A stretch of DNA of 64,000 bases from an uncultured Flaviramulus sp. (lineage in GTDB: Bacteria; Bacteroidota; Bacteroidia; Flavobacteriales; Flavobacteriaceae). A model generated the notes under the pieces. The model was given only the letters and a program-made list of their open reading frames with translations. It was not told where the DNA came from and did no database searches. Below, one piece after another: positions 55,684 through 63,004 of this stretch (positions are counted from its first letter, which is position 1; each line of letters starts with the position of its first letter). Both the position numbers and the translations under genes were made by a program. The stretch spans positions 248,001 through 312,000 of the forward strand of contig CANLXL010000001.1 of NCBI GenBank assembly GCA_947495125.1. Direction: 5' to 3'.

Positions 55684-55715
55684 TTTGCGGAATAATAAAA
55701 ATGAATATATATTTG
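55684..55715 (+). promoter_or_regulatory. Promoter of tRNA-Phe
   Basis: TTTG (55684-55687), a 20-bp spacer and TATATTTG (55708-55715) form a complete Bacteroidota promoter. The predicted start of transcription lies a few bases before the mature 5' end at 55731. Confidence 0.8.
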
Positions 55716-55730
55716 CATCCGCTTTGGCGA

Positions 55731-55803
55731 GGTACCTTAGCTCAGTTGGTAGAGCAAAGGACTGAAAATCCTTGTGTCCCTGGTTCGATTCCTGGAGGTA
55801 CCA
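55731..55803 (+). tRNA. tRNA-Phe (anticodon GAA)
   Basis: The 73-nt gene starts GGTACCT and ends AGGTACC A; the acceptor stem is perfect. The D-arm is GCTC-AGTTGGTA-GAGC, the anticodon stem AAGGA/TCCTT holds loop CTGAAAA with anticodon GAA, and the T-arm is CCTGG-TTCGATT-CCTGG. CCA is not encoded. Its last 12 bases plus the next C recur at 61600-61612, so it is the likely integration target of the element to its right. A new terminator follows at 55818. Confidence 0.97.
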
Positions 55804-55804
55804 C
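55792..55804 (+). repeat. attL-like direct repeat (13 bp, tRNA-Phe 3' end)
   Basis: CTGGAGGTACCAC spans the T-arm and acceptor 3' strand of tRNA-Phe and the next base. An identical copy lies at 61600-61612 in the same orientation. Flanking bases differ on both sides. Confidence 0.7.
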
Positions 55805-55817
55805 TTTTAAATTTTAT

Positions 55818-55854
55818 AAACCCTTGATTATCAGTTGATTCTCAAGGGTTTTTT
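55818..55854 (+). terminator. Terminator after tRNA-Phe
   Basis: AAACCCTTGA (55818-55827) pairs with TCAAGGGTTT (55842-55851) and is followed by TTT. It terminates the tRNA-Phe transcript; being to the right of attL, it would belong to the inserted DNA. Confidence 0.85.
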
Positions 55855-56611
55855 AGTTATTGCTCTAGAAAATGCTCTTGAATGTTATACCAAGTCAATG
55901 GTAGCAAGACTTTCCAGAGATGGGTCTTTTTTCCGTATCAATAACTTTCTGACAATCTGAATTTCTTTTTCATTAACTCATTTATATAGTAAACCCTTAT
56001 ATTTGCTTAGACTTAAAAGATCAAAAAACTATCGATTTTTCGAATGGGTAATAATTCTAATAATGATTTAGATAAAATTGAAGAAGAGGTTCTATTAGAA
56101 CCTCATCATTTATTTTTAAACCACTGGAAATTAACAATCCCTATATTTATTTAATTGATAAAGCTCTCGAATATGGTCTATATTTATTATGCCCCTCCTA
56201 TATTAAGAACCAACAAAAGTAGAGAATTTGTGATCCCTACAAGTCTATATGTACAATCAAAACTCTTAATCCAAATTTTAACTAAAAATCCCCATACTAC
56301 TTTGATTATTCAATCTTTTGTATTTAATTTGTTATACTAAGGCTTTAACCATAGGAGCTTTTAGCTGAACAAATTGAAACATGTTTATAGGTTCGGTCTT
56401 TTGAAAATTAGGAAGTCATATTCAAAAGAAGCTTGCGGAGTGAGTAACCGAAATTTAAAGCTAACTTCCGTTATAGAAAACATATCTACGCAGTATAAAT
56501 TGTGTTTTGTCCCCAAAATGCAATATCAAATTATGATTTGATTTTAGTTATTAATTCTTTTTTAGGAGAGCCACATGCTTTCGTATTCTAATAACTTTTA
56601 TCATATTTATA
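55855..56611. other. Non-coding stretch before the polyamine operon
   Basis: About 750 bp with no convincing gene. It holds the sequence ATGCTCTTGAAT (55872-55883), repeated near the right end of the element (61482-61493), and related motifs TGCTCTAGAA (55861) and AGCTCTCGAAT (near 56160). A TATATTTG box lies at 55998-56005 and is followed by a 36-codon ORF (56044-56154) whose frame continues past one stop codon to 56340, possibly a decayed gene. Nested inverted repeats occur at 56378-56490. The operon promoter is not obvious; it may lie here. Confidence 0.6.
56392..56452 (+). repeat. Nested inverted repeats upstream of arginine decarboxylase
   Basis: TTCGGT (56392) pairs with ACCGAA (56447-56452), and inside it CTTTTGAA (56398-56405) pairs with TTCAAAAG (56421-56428). 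GGAAGT/ACTTCC (56411, 56463) and TATAAACAT-like arms extend the dyad further. There is no terminal T-run. It may be a structured leader or the remnant of a mobile element end. Confidence 0.45.
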
Positions 56612-58072
56612 ATGAACACAAAATATATTGATTTAATCAATCAAACTTTTGATTTTCCTCAAGAAGAATTTCTTCTTGACAAAGACCACTTACGCTTTCA
56701 TGATATAGACCTAAATAAATTGGTTGAAACATATGGAACACCTTTAAAATTCACATACTTACCTAAAATTTCCGATAATATAAATAAATCAAAGGTATGG
56801 TTTGAGAATGCCATTAAGAAGCATAGTTATAATGGGAACTATAACTATTGCTATTGTACAAAAAGCTCACATTTTAAGCATGTTTTAAATGAAGCTTTGA
56901 AGAATGATATACATATTGAAACCTCTTCGGCTTTTGATATTGACATTATTGAGACTTTAAAAGAAAAAGGAAAAATAAATGACAATACGTTTGTTATCAG
57001 TAATGGTTTCAAGCGTGCTCAATACATCACAAATATTGCGAAGCTAATTAATAATGGTCATCAAAATTGTATTCCAATTATTGACAACTATGAAGAGATT
57101 GATTTGCTTTCAAATGAAATACATGATAACTATAATATAGGCATTCGTATAGCTTCAGAAGAAGAACCAAAATTTGAATTTTATACGTCAAGATTAGGCA
57201 TAGGTTATAAAAACATTGTGCCATTTTATAACAAGCAGATTAAAGACAATCAGAAAGTGCAGCTTAAAATGCTTCATTTCTTTATTAACACAGGTATTAG
57301 AGATAATGCATACTATTGGAATGAACTTTTAAAATGCCTTAAAGTTTATACAAGTTTAAAAAAGATATGTCCTACCCTTGATAGTTTAAATATTGGAGGA
57401 GGATTTCCTATTAAAAATTCATTAGCCTTTGATTTTGATTATGAATACATTATAGATGAAATCATTAATCAAATTAAATTAACCTGTGAAGAGGAAGACG
57501 TAGATGTACCAAATATTTTTACAGAGTTTGGAAGTTTTACGGTTGGCGAGAGTGGTGGAGCAATTTATGAAGTGTTGTATCAAAAACAGCAAAATGATAG
57601 GGAAAAATGGAATATGATAAACTCTTCATTTATCACAACACTTCCAGATACCTGGGCGATTAATAAACGCTTTATTATGTTGCCCATAAACCGTTGGAAT
57701 GATACTTATGAGCGTGTTCTTCTTGGAGGGCTAACTTGTGATAGTGATGATTATTATAATAGCGAACAACACATGAACGCTATCTATTTACCAAAATATA
57801 ATAAAGATAAACCATTATACATAGGGTTTTTTAACATTGGAGCTTATCAAGAATCTATTGGTGGCTATGGAGGATTACAACATTGTTTAATCCCTGCTCC
57901 CAAGCATATTTTAATTGATAAAGATGCTCATGGAAATATCACAACACAATTATTTAGAGAACAACAAAAAAGTGAAGAGCTACTTGAAATTTTAGGCTAT
58001 GATAAAAAGCCTGAAACTAATACGATGCAAAATTTTAATACAAGTGCTGAATTACAATTAGCAGATAAATAA
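56612..58072 (+). CDS. Arginine decarboxylase (PLP, fold III, short form)
   Basis: It should decarboxylate arginine to agmatine. The 486-aa protein belongs to the fold-III Orn/DAP/Arg decarboxylases. The PLP lysine is Lys84 in YCYCTKSSHF, the phosphate loop is IGGGFP (262-267), TEFGSFTVGESGG replaces the usual EPG loop, and the substrate-contacting CDSDD is at 377-381. GAYQESIGGYGGLQH near the end is typical of the short Bacteroidota form, which lacks the insertions of E. coli SpeA. Arginine specificity is inferred from the agmatinase gene that follows after 2 bp. It opens a seven-gene operon. Confidence 0.9.
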   Translation: MNTKYIDLINQTFDFPQEEFLLDKDHLRFHDIDLNKLVETYGTPLKFTYLPKISDNINKSKVWFENAIKKHSYNGNYNYCYCTKSSHFKHVLNEALKNDIHIETSSAFDIDIIETLKEKGKINDNTFVISNGFKRAQYITNIAKLINNGHQNCIPIIDNYEEIDLLSNEIHDNYNIGIRIASEEEPKFEFYTSRLGIGYKNIVPFYNKQIKDNQKVQLKMLHFFINTGIRDNAYYWNELLKCLKVYTSLKKICPTLDSLNIGGGFPIKNSLAFDFDYEYIIDEIINQIKLTCEEEDVDVPNIFTEFGSFTVGESGGAIYEVLYQKQQNDREKWNMINSSFITTLPDTWAINKRFIMLPINRWNDTYERVLLGGLTCDSDDYYNSEQHMNAIYLPKYNKDKPLYIGFFNIGAYQESIGGYGGLQHCLIPAPKHILIDKDAHGNITTQLFREQQKSEELLEILGYDKKPETNTMQNFNTSAELQLADK

Positions 58073-58074
58073 AA

Positions 58075-59013
58075 ATGGAAACTAAAACTTACGCTGGAAT
58101 ACCAGAAAAATATGCAAAGTTAGAGCATGCAAAGATTGTACTAATTCCTGTTCCCTATGATGGAACAAGTACATGGCAAAAAGGAGCAGATAAAGGACCA
58201 AAAGCCTTTTTAGAAGCTTCTGAGAATATGGAACTTTACGACATCGAGACGGATTCTGAGGTATATCAACAAGGTGTTTACTTAACTGAAGCTATTATCG
58301 AAAATAATTCGCCGGAAAGCATGGTTGATGTCGTACATGAAGTCACAAAAAAATACATTAAGAAAAATAAGTTTGTAACCATTTTTGGAGGGGAACATTC
58401 TATATCTATCGGTACCATTAGAGCGTTTAATGAGATGTTTCCAAACTTAACAGTTTTGCATATTGATGCGCATGCCGACTTACGAAAAAGTTACGAGGGT
58501 AGCTCATGTAATCATGCTTGTGCTGTTTATGAAGCCAGTCAAAACACCAATTTAATTCAAGTGGGTATTCGTTCAATGGACATCAAAGAAAAATCTGTTA
58601 TGGATTTAGATAAAACCTATTTTGCTCACGATATGGTAATAGATGATTCTTGGATGGATTCAGCCATTGATCAGATGACAGATAATGTATTTATAACTTT
58701 TGATTTAGATGCTTTCGACCCTTCAATTTTGCCGAGTACTGGTACACCAGAACCTGGAGGACTATTTTGGTACGAAACTATGGATTTTCTGAAGCAAGTC
58801 TTTGTAGAAAAAAATGTTGTTGGTTTTGATATTGTTGAATTATGCCCTAATGAAATTGATAAATCTTCAGATTTTCTTGCTGCAAAACTGTATTACAAAA
58901 TGTTAAGTTATAAGTTTCAAAACGATACAATAAAAGAGGATTATGACAATGCTTATAATAATAAATCACTAACTAATAACTTATCAAAATTCAAGGAAGA
59001 AGATGACTACTAA
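58075..59013 (+). CDS. speB: Agmatinase (ureohydrolase)
   Basis: It hydrolyses agmatine to putrescine and urea. The 312-aa ureohydrolase shows all Mn ligands: His108 (FGGEHSIS), Asp131, His133 and Asp135 (HIDAHADLR), and Asp210 and Asp212 (TFDLDAFDPS). PVPYDGTSTWQKGADKGP near the N-terminus is the family start. Agmatinase rather than arginase or guanidinobutyrase is inferred from the flanking arginine decarboxylase. The 3' end overlaps the DHS-like gene by 11 bp. The C-terminal ~25 residues are an Asn/Lys-rich tail. Confidence 0.93.
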   Translation: METKTYAGIPEKYAKLEHAKIVLIPVPYDGTSTWQKGADKGPKAFLEASENMELYDIETDSEVYQQGVYLTEAIIENNSPESMVDVVHEVTKKYIKKNKFVTIFGGEHSISIGTIRAFNEMFPNLTVLHIDAHADLRKSYEGSSCNHACAVYEASQNTNLIQVGIRSMDIKEKSVMDLDKTYFAHDMVIDDSWMDSAIDQMTDNVFITFDLDAFDPSILPSTGTPEPGGLFWYETMDFLKQVFVEKNVVGFDIVELCPNEIDKSSDFLAAKLYYKMLSYKFQNDTIKEDYDNAYNNKSLTNNLSKFKEEDDY

Positions 59014-59977
59014 AGGTGCAATTTCAAACTTTATAGAAACATATTATTTGCATTTCAATGCTGCTACTGTAGTTGATGCAGCAAAAGCCTATGAAGAGCA
59101 ATTAAATAAAGGCTCAAAGATGTTAGTGTCTTTGGCTGGGGCAATGAGTACAGCAGAAATAGGAAAGATTTTTGCCGAAATGATACGACAAGATAAAGTG
59201 CAAATCATTTCCTGTACAGGAGCAAATTTAGAAGAGGATGTTATGAATTTGGTTGCACATTCTCACTATAAACGTATCCCCGATTATAGAGACTTAACAC
59301 CAGAAGAAGAATGGGATTTATTAGAGCAAGGACTTAACCGTGTAACAGATACTTGTATTCCAGAGGAAGAAGCGTTTAGAAGATTACAAATACATATTTA
59401 TGCCATCTGGAAAGAAGCTAATGATAAAGGCGAACGTTACTTGCCGCATGAATATATGTATAAGTTACTTTTATCTGGAGTATTGGAAGCTTATTATGAA
59501 ATTGACCTGAAAGACTCTTGGATGTATGCAGCAGCAGAAAAGAATTTACCCATTATTTGCCCAGGTTGGGAAGATAGTACTATGGGGAATATCTTTGCAA
59601 GTTATGTCCTTAAAGGAGAGCTTAAAGCCAGTACGATGAAATCTGGAATCGAGTATATGACCTTTCTTGCAGATTGGTATACAGATAACTCTGAAAATGG
59701 TATTGGTTTCTTTCAAATTGGAGGAGGAATAGCAGGAGATTTTCCAATATGTGTTGTTCCGATGTTGTACCAAGATATGGAGCGTACAGACACACCATTT
59801 TGGAGTTATTTCTGCCAAATAAGTGATTCCACAACAAGTTATGGTTCGTATTCAGGAGCTGTTCCTAATGAAAAGATAACTTGGGGAAAATTAGATATTA
59901 GTACACCAAAATTTATAATAGAGAGTGATGCTACGATTGTTGCTCCGTTAATCTTTGCCTATTTGTTAGGCATGTAA
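59003..59977 (+). CDS. Deoxyhypusine-synthase-like protein (probable homospermidine synthase)
   Basis: The 324-aa protein belongs to the deoxyhypusine synthase (DHS) family, an NAD-dependent aminobutyl transferase with a Rossmann-like fold. Visible features are MLVSLAGAMSTAEIG and ISCTGANLEEDV (NAD site), FFQIGGGIAGDFPICV, and GAVPNEKITWGKL with Lys296, the position of the catalytic lysine. Bacteria have no eIF5A, so it cannot make hypusine; bacterial members have been linked to homospermidine formation from putrescine/spermidine. Its place after agmatinase, with overlapping frames, supports that role. An inactive or other transferase function cannot be excluded. Confidence 0.85.
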   Translation: MTTKGAISNFIETYYLHFNAATVVDAAKAYEEQLNKGSKMLVSLAGAMSTAEIGKIFAEMIRQDKVQIISCTGANLEEDVMNLVAHSHYKRIPDYRDLTPEEEWDLLEQGLNRVTDTCIPEEEAFRRLQIHIYAIWKEANDKGERYLPHEYMYKLLLSGVLEAYYEIDLKDSWMYAAAEKNLPIICPGWEDSTMGNIFASYVLKGELKASTMKSGIEYMTFLADWYTDNSENGIGFFQIGGGIAGDFPICVVPMLYQDMERTDTPFWSYFCQISDSTTSYGSYSGAVPNEKITWGKLDISTPKFIIESDATIVAPLIFAYLLGM

Positions 59978-59988
59978 CACTAAATAAA

Positions 59989-60264
59989 ATGATACGTAAA
60001 ATTGTAGATTATCAAAAGTTGAATGAAGACATTTTAAATCTTCTGGTAGAAAAATTCCCTGATGGATATTCTGATAAGGATATAATTGCATTCAGAAATG
60101 CACAAAATGAATACATTGAAGCCGTTGAAGTAAGAACTGAAGATACAGTCTATTTAGTAAAAGTTGGAAAACGATTAGTTCAAGCTATGGAAGAACATGA
60201 AGATGATGATTCTACTAATGATAATGTAAATATTGATGCTTTAAATGAAGACGATTTAGAATGA
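59989..60264 (+). CDS. Small acidic hypothetical protein (91 aa)
   Basis: A soluble protein I do not recognise. The first ~65 residues look folded (VDYQKLNEDILNLLVEKFPDGYSDKDII, then two beta-like segments EYIEAVEVRTEDTVYLVKVG), and the last ~25 are an acidic tail (EEHEDDDSTNDN...EDDLE). It lies 11 bp after the DHS-like gene and 3 bp before the Nudix gene, so it is part of the operon. A modulatory partner of one of the polyamine enzymes is possible but is only a guess. Confidence 0.75.
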   Translation: MIRKIVDYQKLNEDILNLLVEKFPDGYSDKDIIAFRNAQNEYIEAVEVRTEDTVYLVKVGKRLVQAMEEHEDDDSTNDNVNIDALNEDDLE

Positions 60265-60267
60265 TTT

Positions 60268-60675
60268 ATGAAAATTAAAAACCATAAATATAAGTCTAAA
60301 CTATTAATAGTAGAAGACGCTTCAATTTTGGTTCTTCAAAAAAAGGAGGATAAGAAAAGGTTTGTACTTGCAGGTGGTTTTCTTAAAAAAGGGGAATCTC
60401 CAGAAGATGGACTTTTTCGAGAAGTTTATGAAGAAACAGGCGTAAATTTAACTAAGGAAAGCATTAAATATTACTCTTCAACCACTATAGTAGATAGTAA
60501 TAAAAATGCCTTGACCAGACATTATTTTTTACTTGTAACTAATGGACAAAAGTTTGAAAACAAAGAACCTAATAAGTTTAAATCATTGAAATGGGTTAAA
60601 TGGACAAAAGCCATAAAGTTTATAAACCCTTCTGATAAAAATACAATAGAACGTTTATTTAATAGTATTGATTAA
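60268..60675 (+). CDS. Nudix hydrolase (135 aa)
   Basis: It carries a perfect Nudix box, GX5EX7REUXEEXGU, at residues 38-60 (GFLKKGESPEDGLFREVYEE...). The domain begins with a short N-terminal strand region and ends with a helix; there is nothing more, so it is a single-domain enzyme that splits a nucleoside diphosphate linked to some moiety. The substrate is not predictable. It is the fifth gene of the polyamine operon (3 bp after the previous gene). Confidence 0.9.
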   Translation: MKIKNHKYKSKLLIVEDASILVLQKKEDKKRFVLAGGFLKKGESPEDGLFREVYEETGVNLTKESIKYYSSTTIVDSNKNALTRHYFLLVTNGQKFENKEPNKFKSLKWVKWTKAIKFINPSDKNTIERLFNSID

Positions 60676-60694
60676 TATTATAAAATGACTTGTT

Positions 60695-60946
60695 ATGAAG
60701 CCGAGATACGAAACAGTAGTATTTAAATCTCATAAAAATGGATTTTACATATTTACTATAGATAATGATGTAGATATGGTTTTTGAAGAAATACACCCTC
60801 AAATATTAATGAGGTTTGATTTAAAGAATGATAAAAGTTTGATAAATAAAGTATTTCATTTAGCATATTCTGAAAGTATTGTTGATGATGAAGATGACCT
60901 TATTATTTATAGGATAGAATATTTAGAACTAATTAACTCAAATTAA
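60695..60946 (+). CDS. Small hypothetical protein (83 aa)
   Basis: A small soluble protein of beta-helix-beta type (ETVVFKSHKNGFYIFTIDNDVDMVFEEIHPQILMRFDL, then a short helix and LIIYRIEYLEL). I do not recognise it. It has an acidic loop (VDDEDD). It starts 19 bp after the Nudix gene and ends 1 bp before the VOC gene, so it is transcribed with them. No function can be proposed. Confidence 0.7.
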   Translation: MKPRYETVVFKSHKNGFYIFTIDNDVDMVFEEIHPQILMRFDLKNDKSLINKVFHLAYSESIVDDEDDLIIYRIEYLELINSN

Positions 60947-60947
60947 T

Positions 60948-61364
60948 ATGGACAATTTATTTCATCTTTCATTACCTTGTATAAACTTGGTAGAAACCAA
61001 AATGTTTTATGTAGATACAGTAGGAGCTTCTTTAGGAAGGTATTCTAATAATTGGGTAGATATTAATTTATTTGGACATCAAATAACTTTTACCCAAGCA
61101 GGTAAATTTAATTTTAATAGCCCTAATTATGTATTCGAGGGGAAAACTTTACCTTCCTTTCATTATGGAATAATATTAAATGTAGATACATGGGGTACTA
61201 TGTATTCTAAACTTAATAAACTGAATTTAGAAATAGTAACAGAAGCTACTTTTTTGAAAAACAAATCAGGAGAACATTTGTCATTCTTTGTAAAAGACCC
61301 AAATGATTATATGCTGGAATTTAAAAGTTTTAAAGAATCGGAATCTGTTTTTTCAAAAAATTAA
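60948..61364 (+). CDS. VOC-superfamily protein (glyoxalase/dioxygenase fold)
   Basis: A 138-aa protein of the vicinal-oxygen-chelate fold, with two beta-alpha-beta-beta-beta halves. The likely metal ligands His6 (LFHLSLP), His72 (SFHYGIIL) and Glu124 (YMLEFK) are all present, giving the 2-His-1-Glu arrangement of a metal-binding member rather than a binding-only one. FVKDPNDYMLEFK is the usual C-terminal motif. The substrate is unknown. It is the last gene of the seven-gene operon, 1 bp after the small hypothetical gene. Confidence 0.88.
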   Translation: MDNLFHLSLPCINLVETKMFYVDTVGASLGRYSNNWVDINLFGHQITFTQAGKFNFNSPNYVFEGKTLPSFHYGIILNVDTWGTMYSKLNKLNLEIVTEATFLKNKSGEHLSFFVKDPNDYMLEFKSFKESESVFSKN

Positions 61365-61599
61365 ACTAGCATTGGACATTTGATTCGAAAGACAAAAAAT
61401 AATTTAGTTATAGAATGATTTCGAAACTCTTCCAACTGAAACTGTTTTTAATTCAACCTAAATAGTTTTTCAATCTCAAATATGCTCTTGAATACTCACT
61501 AGTACACAAGTATACATAAGTTCATTTTAGAATTAAAGAACCACATCAATTGCATACATAGATTTGCTAGTGTTCATACAAGTGTAAAGACACAAGCTA
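61365..61599. other. Non-coding right end of the element
   Basis: No ORF of note. It contains ATGCTCTTGAAT (61482-61493), identical to the copy at 55872-55883 near the left end, and ACAAGT-type motifs repeated near 61508, 61578 and 61591. The repeats near each att-like end are reminiscent of recombinase arm sites. No terminator is apparent directly after the VOC gene. Confidence 0.55.
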
Positions 61600-61612
61600 C
61601 TGGAGGTACCAC
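61600..61612 (+). repeat. attR-like direct repeat (13 bp, tRNA-Phe 3' end)
   Basis: CTGGAGGTACCAC is identical to 55792-55804 and is directly followed by a terminator of the sort found behind tRNA genes. It is a 3'-terminal tRNA fragment without the rest of the gene. Confidence 0.7.
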
Positions 61613-61613
61613 G

Positions 61614-61650
61614 AAAAAATCCCGAAACTTCAATGTTTACGGGATTTTTT
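61614..61650. terminator. Strong terminator behind the tRNA-Phe fragment
   Basis: AAAAAATCCCG (61614-61624) pairs with CGGGATTTTTT (61640-61650); inner AAAC/GTTT pairs extend the stem. It is likely the original terminator of tRNA-Phe before insertion, and also serves the minus-strand MFS gene. Confidence 0.92.
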
Positions 61651-61656
61651 GTTTTA

Positions 61657-61680
61657 TAGGGTGTTAATTAGGGTGCTAAT
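61657..61680. repeat. 12-bp tandem repeat right of attR
   Basis: TAGGGTGTTAAT (61657-61668) is followed immediately by TAGGGTGCTAAT (61669-61680), with one difference. The pair lies between the terminator and the MFS stop codon and could be arm-type recombinase sites on the other side of the att core. Confidence 0.6.
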
Positions 61681-61684
61681 AACG

Positions 61685-62887
61685 TTAAAAATAAATATTT
61701 TTAACCCTCTGATTTGTTTTTTCTTTTTTTGTCGACAACGCCATTAAACCTATAATAGGACCCACTGCTAAAATAATATAAATGCTATTGGAATCTGTTA
61801 ATGTTCTTACTCCATTAATCAATTGGATACTTAAAATGGTAATGCTAAAACCTATACAGTTAACTATTGTAAGAGCAGTTCCTTTGATTTTAGGAGAAAC
61901 ATTTTGTGCAACTAATGTGGAGAATAAAGGTGAATCAGCTATTACAACCATTCCCCAAAAAAGAAGAAATGTAATGAATATAGTTTCAGATTCCAGAGAA
62001 AATATTAATGGAGAAGCAAAGCAACATGTGCATGACAAAAATAGAGCTATAAATGCCATTCGTTTGGTTCCTATTGCTTGAGATAAGTACCCACCAAACA
62101 CACATCCTAATCCACCTATACCTATAATTAGAAATGATAATAACGGAATGTTAAACACTACTTCTGGGTGTTTCTTACTATACGTCATTAGCATAATGGG
62201 TACAAATGCCCAAAAAGCGTACAATTCCCACATGTGACCAAAGTAACCAAAAGCTGCTGCACGAAATTTGCGATTATGAAATACACTAAAAAAGGCTGAC
62301 AGATCTAGTTGTTGACTGGATTTTCTATAAGGACCATCAGGAACTAAAATCACCATCAATAAACCACCTAGTACAGCAAGAATTGATGTTGCAACCAGCA
62401 CAGATTTCCATGTAAACATACCCGTAATTTCTTTTAATAAATGAGGAAATGCAGTTCCAATCACTAACGCACCAACTAAAAAACTAAGTGATTTCCCGAG
62501 CCCTTTTTCATAATAATCTGCTGCTATTTTCATTCCCACTGGGTAAATACCTGCAAGAAAAAAACCTGTAAAAAAACGAAATAAGAGAATGCTTTTTAGG
62601 CTACTGTCTTCCCATATTATACCGGCATTAAACAAAGAACCAAATAAAGCGCAGATAAAAAAAACTTTTGAAGGAGAATAACGATCAGCAATAGTCAGTA
62701 TTGCAAATGTCAATGTGCCAATAATAAAACCGAATTGTACCGAGGATGTTAAATGACCTAATGCACTAGCATCAAGTTGAAAATTAACAATCAAATCATC
62801 CATTACCCCATTACCTGCAAACCAAAGTGATGTACAACAAAACTGTGATATGATAATGATTGATAGAATTAGTTTTGACTTTATCAC
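61685..62887 (-). CDS. MFS transporter (400 aa)
   Basis: A major-facilitator protein with about 12 membrane segments and a basic loop after segment 2 (IADRYSPSKVF) and between the halves. The first segment pair contains SLWFAGNGVMDDL, and GIYPVGMKIAADYY is in the fourth segment, a pattern seen in sugar/organic-anion type MFS transporters, but the substrate is not clear. The start codon is GTG at 62887, preceded by TTTAG; the next ATG would lose the first membrane segment. It is the first gene right of the tRNA-derived repeat, on the opposite strand from the polyamine operon. Confidence 0.88.
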   Translation of the reverse strand: MIKSKLILSIIIISQFCCTSLWFAGNGVMDDLIVNFQLDASALGHLTSSVQFGFIIGTLTFAILTIADRYSPSKVFFICALFGSLFNAGIIWEDSSLKSILLFRFFTGFFLAGIYPVGMKIAADYYEKGLGKSLSFLVGALVIGTAFPHLLKEITGMFTWKSVLVATSILAVLGGLLMVILVPDGPYRKSSQQLDLSAFFSVFHNRKFRAAAFGYFGHMWELYAFWAFVPIMLMTYSKKHPEVVFNIPLLSFLIIGIGGLGCVFGGYLSQAIGTKRMAFIALFLSCTCCFASPLIFSLESETIFITFLLFWGMVVIADSPLFSTLVAQNVSPKIKGTALTIVNCIGFSITILSIQLINGVRTLTDSNSIYIILAVGPIIGLMALSTKKEKTNQRVKNIYF

Positions 62888-62943
62888 CTAAAGTTATGTT
62901 TCATTGTCCCTGTATTTGAGTAAATATAGGTATTTATTAAATT

Positions 62944-62973
62944 AAAAAAGACTGCCTTTTCAGACAGCCTCTT
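62944..62973 (-). terminator. Terminator of the 63005 lipoprotein gene
   Basis: On the minus strand GAGGCTGTC and GGCAGTCTT pair with some G-U pairs around TGAAAA and run into TTTTTT. It lies about 30 bp past the stop codon of the lipoprotein gene. Confidence 0.7.
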
Positions 62974-63004
62974 AAACTTATTGTATTATTTTTCAGTGCT
63001 TGTT

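Noticed and set aside
55650-55838. ORF of 62 aa on the plus strand
   Set aside because: It runs through the whole tRNA-Phe gene; the translation of the tRNA explains the open frame.
56044-56340. 36-codon ORF plus a 61-aa continuation after one stop codon
   Set aside because: A TATATTTG box lies upstream, but the sequence is very AT-rich, has an in-frame stop and resembles no protein I know. It is noted only as a possible decayed gene.
55855-61599. Integrase, transposase or toxin-antitoxin genes inside the tRNA-Phe element
   Set aside because: I searched the frames for recombinase RHRY or DDE motifs and small gene pairs and found none.
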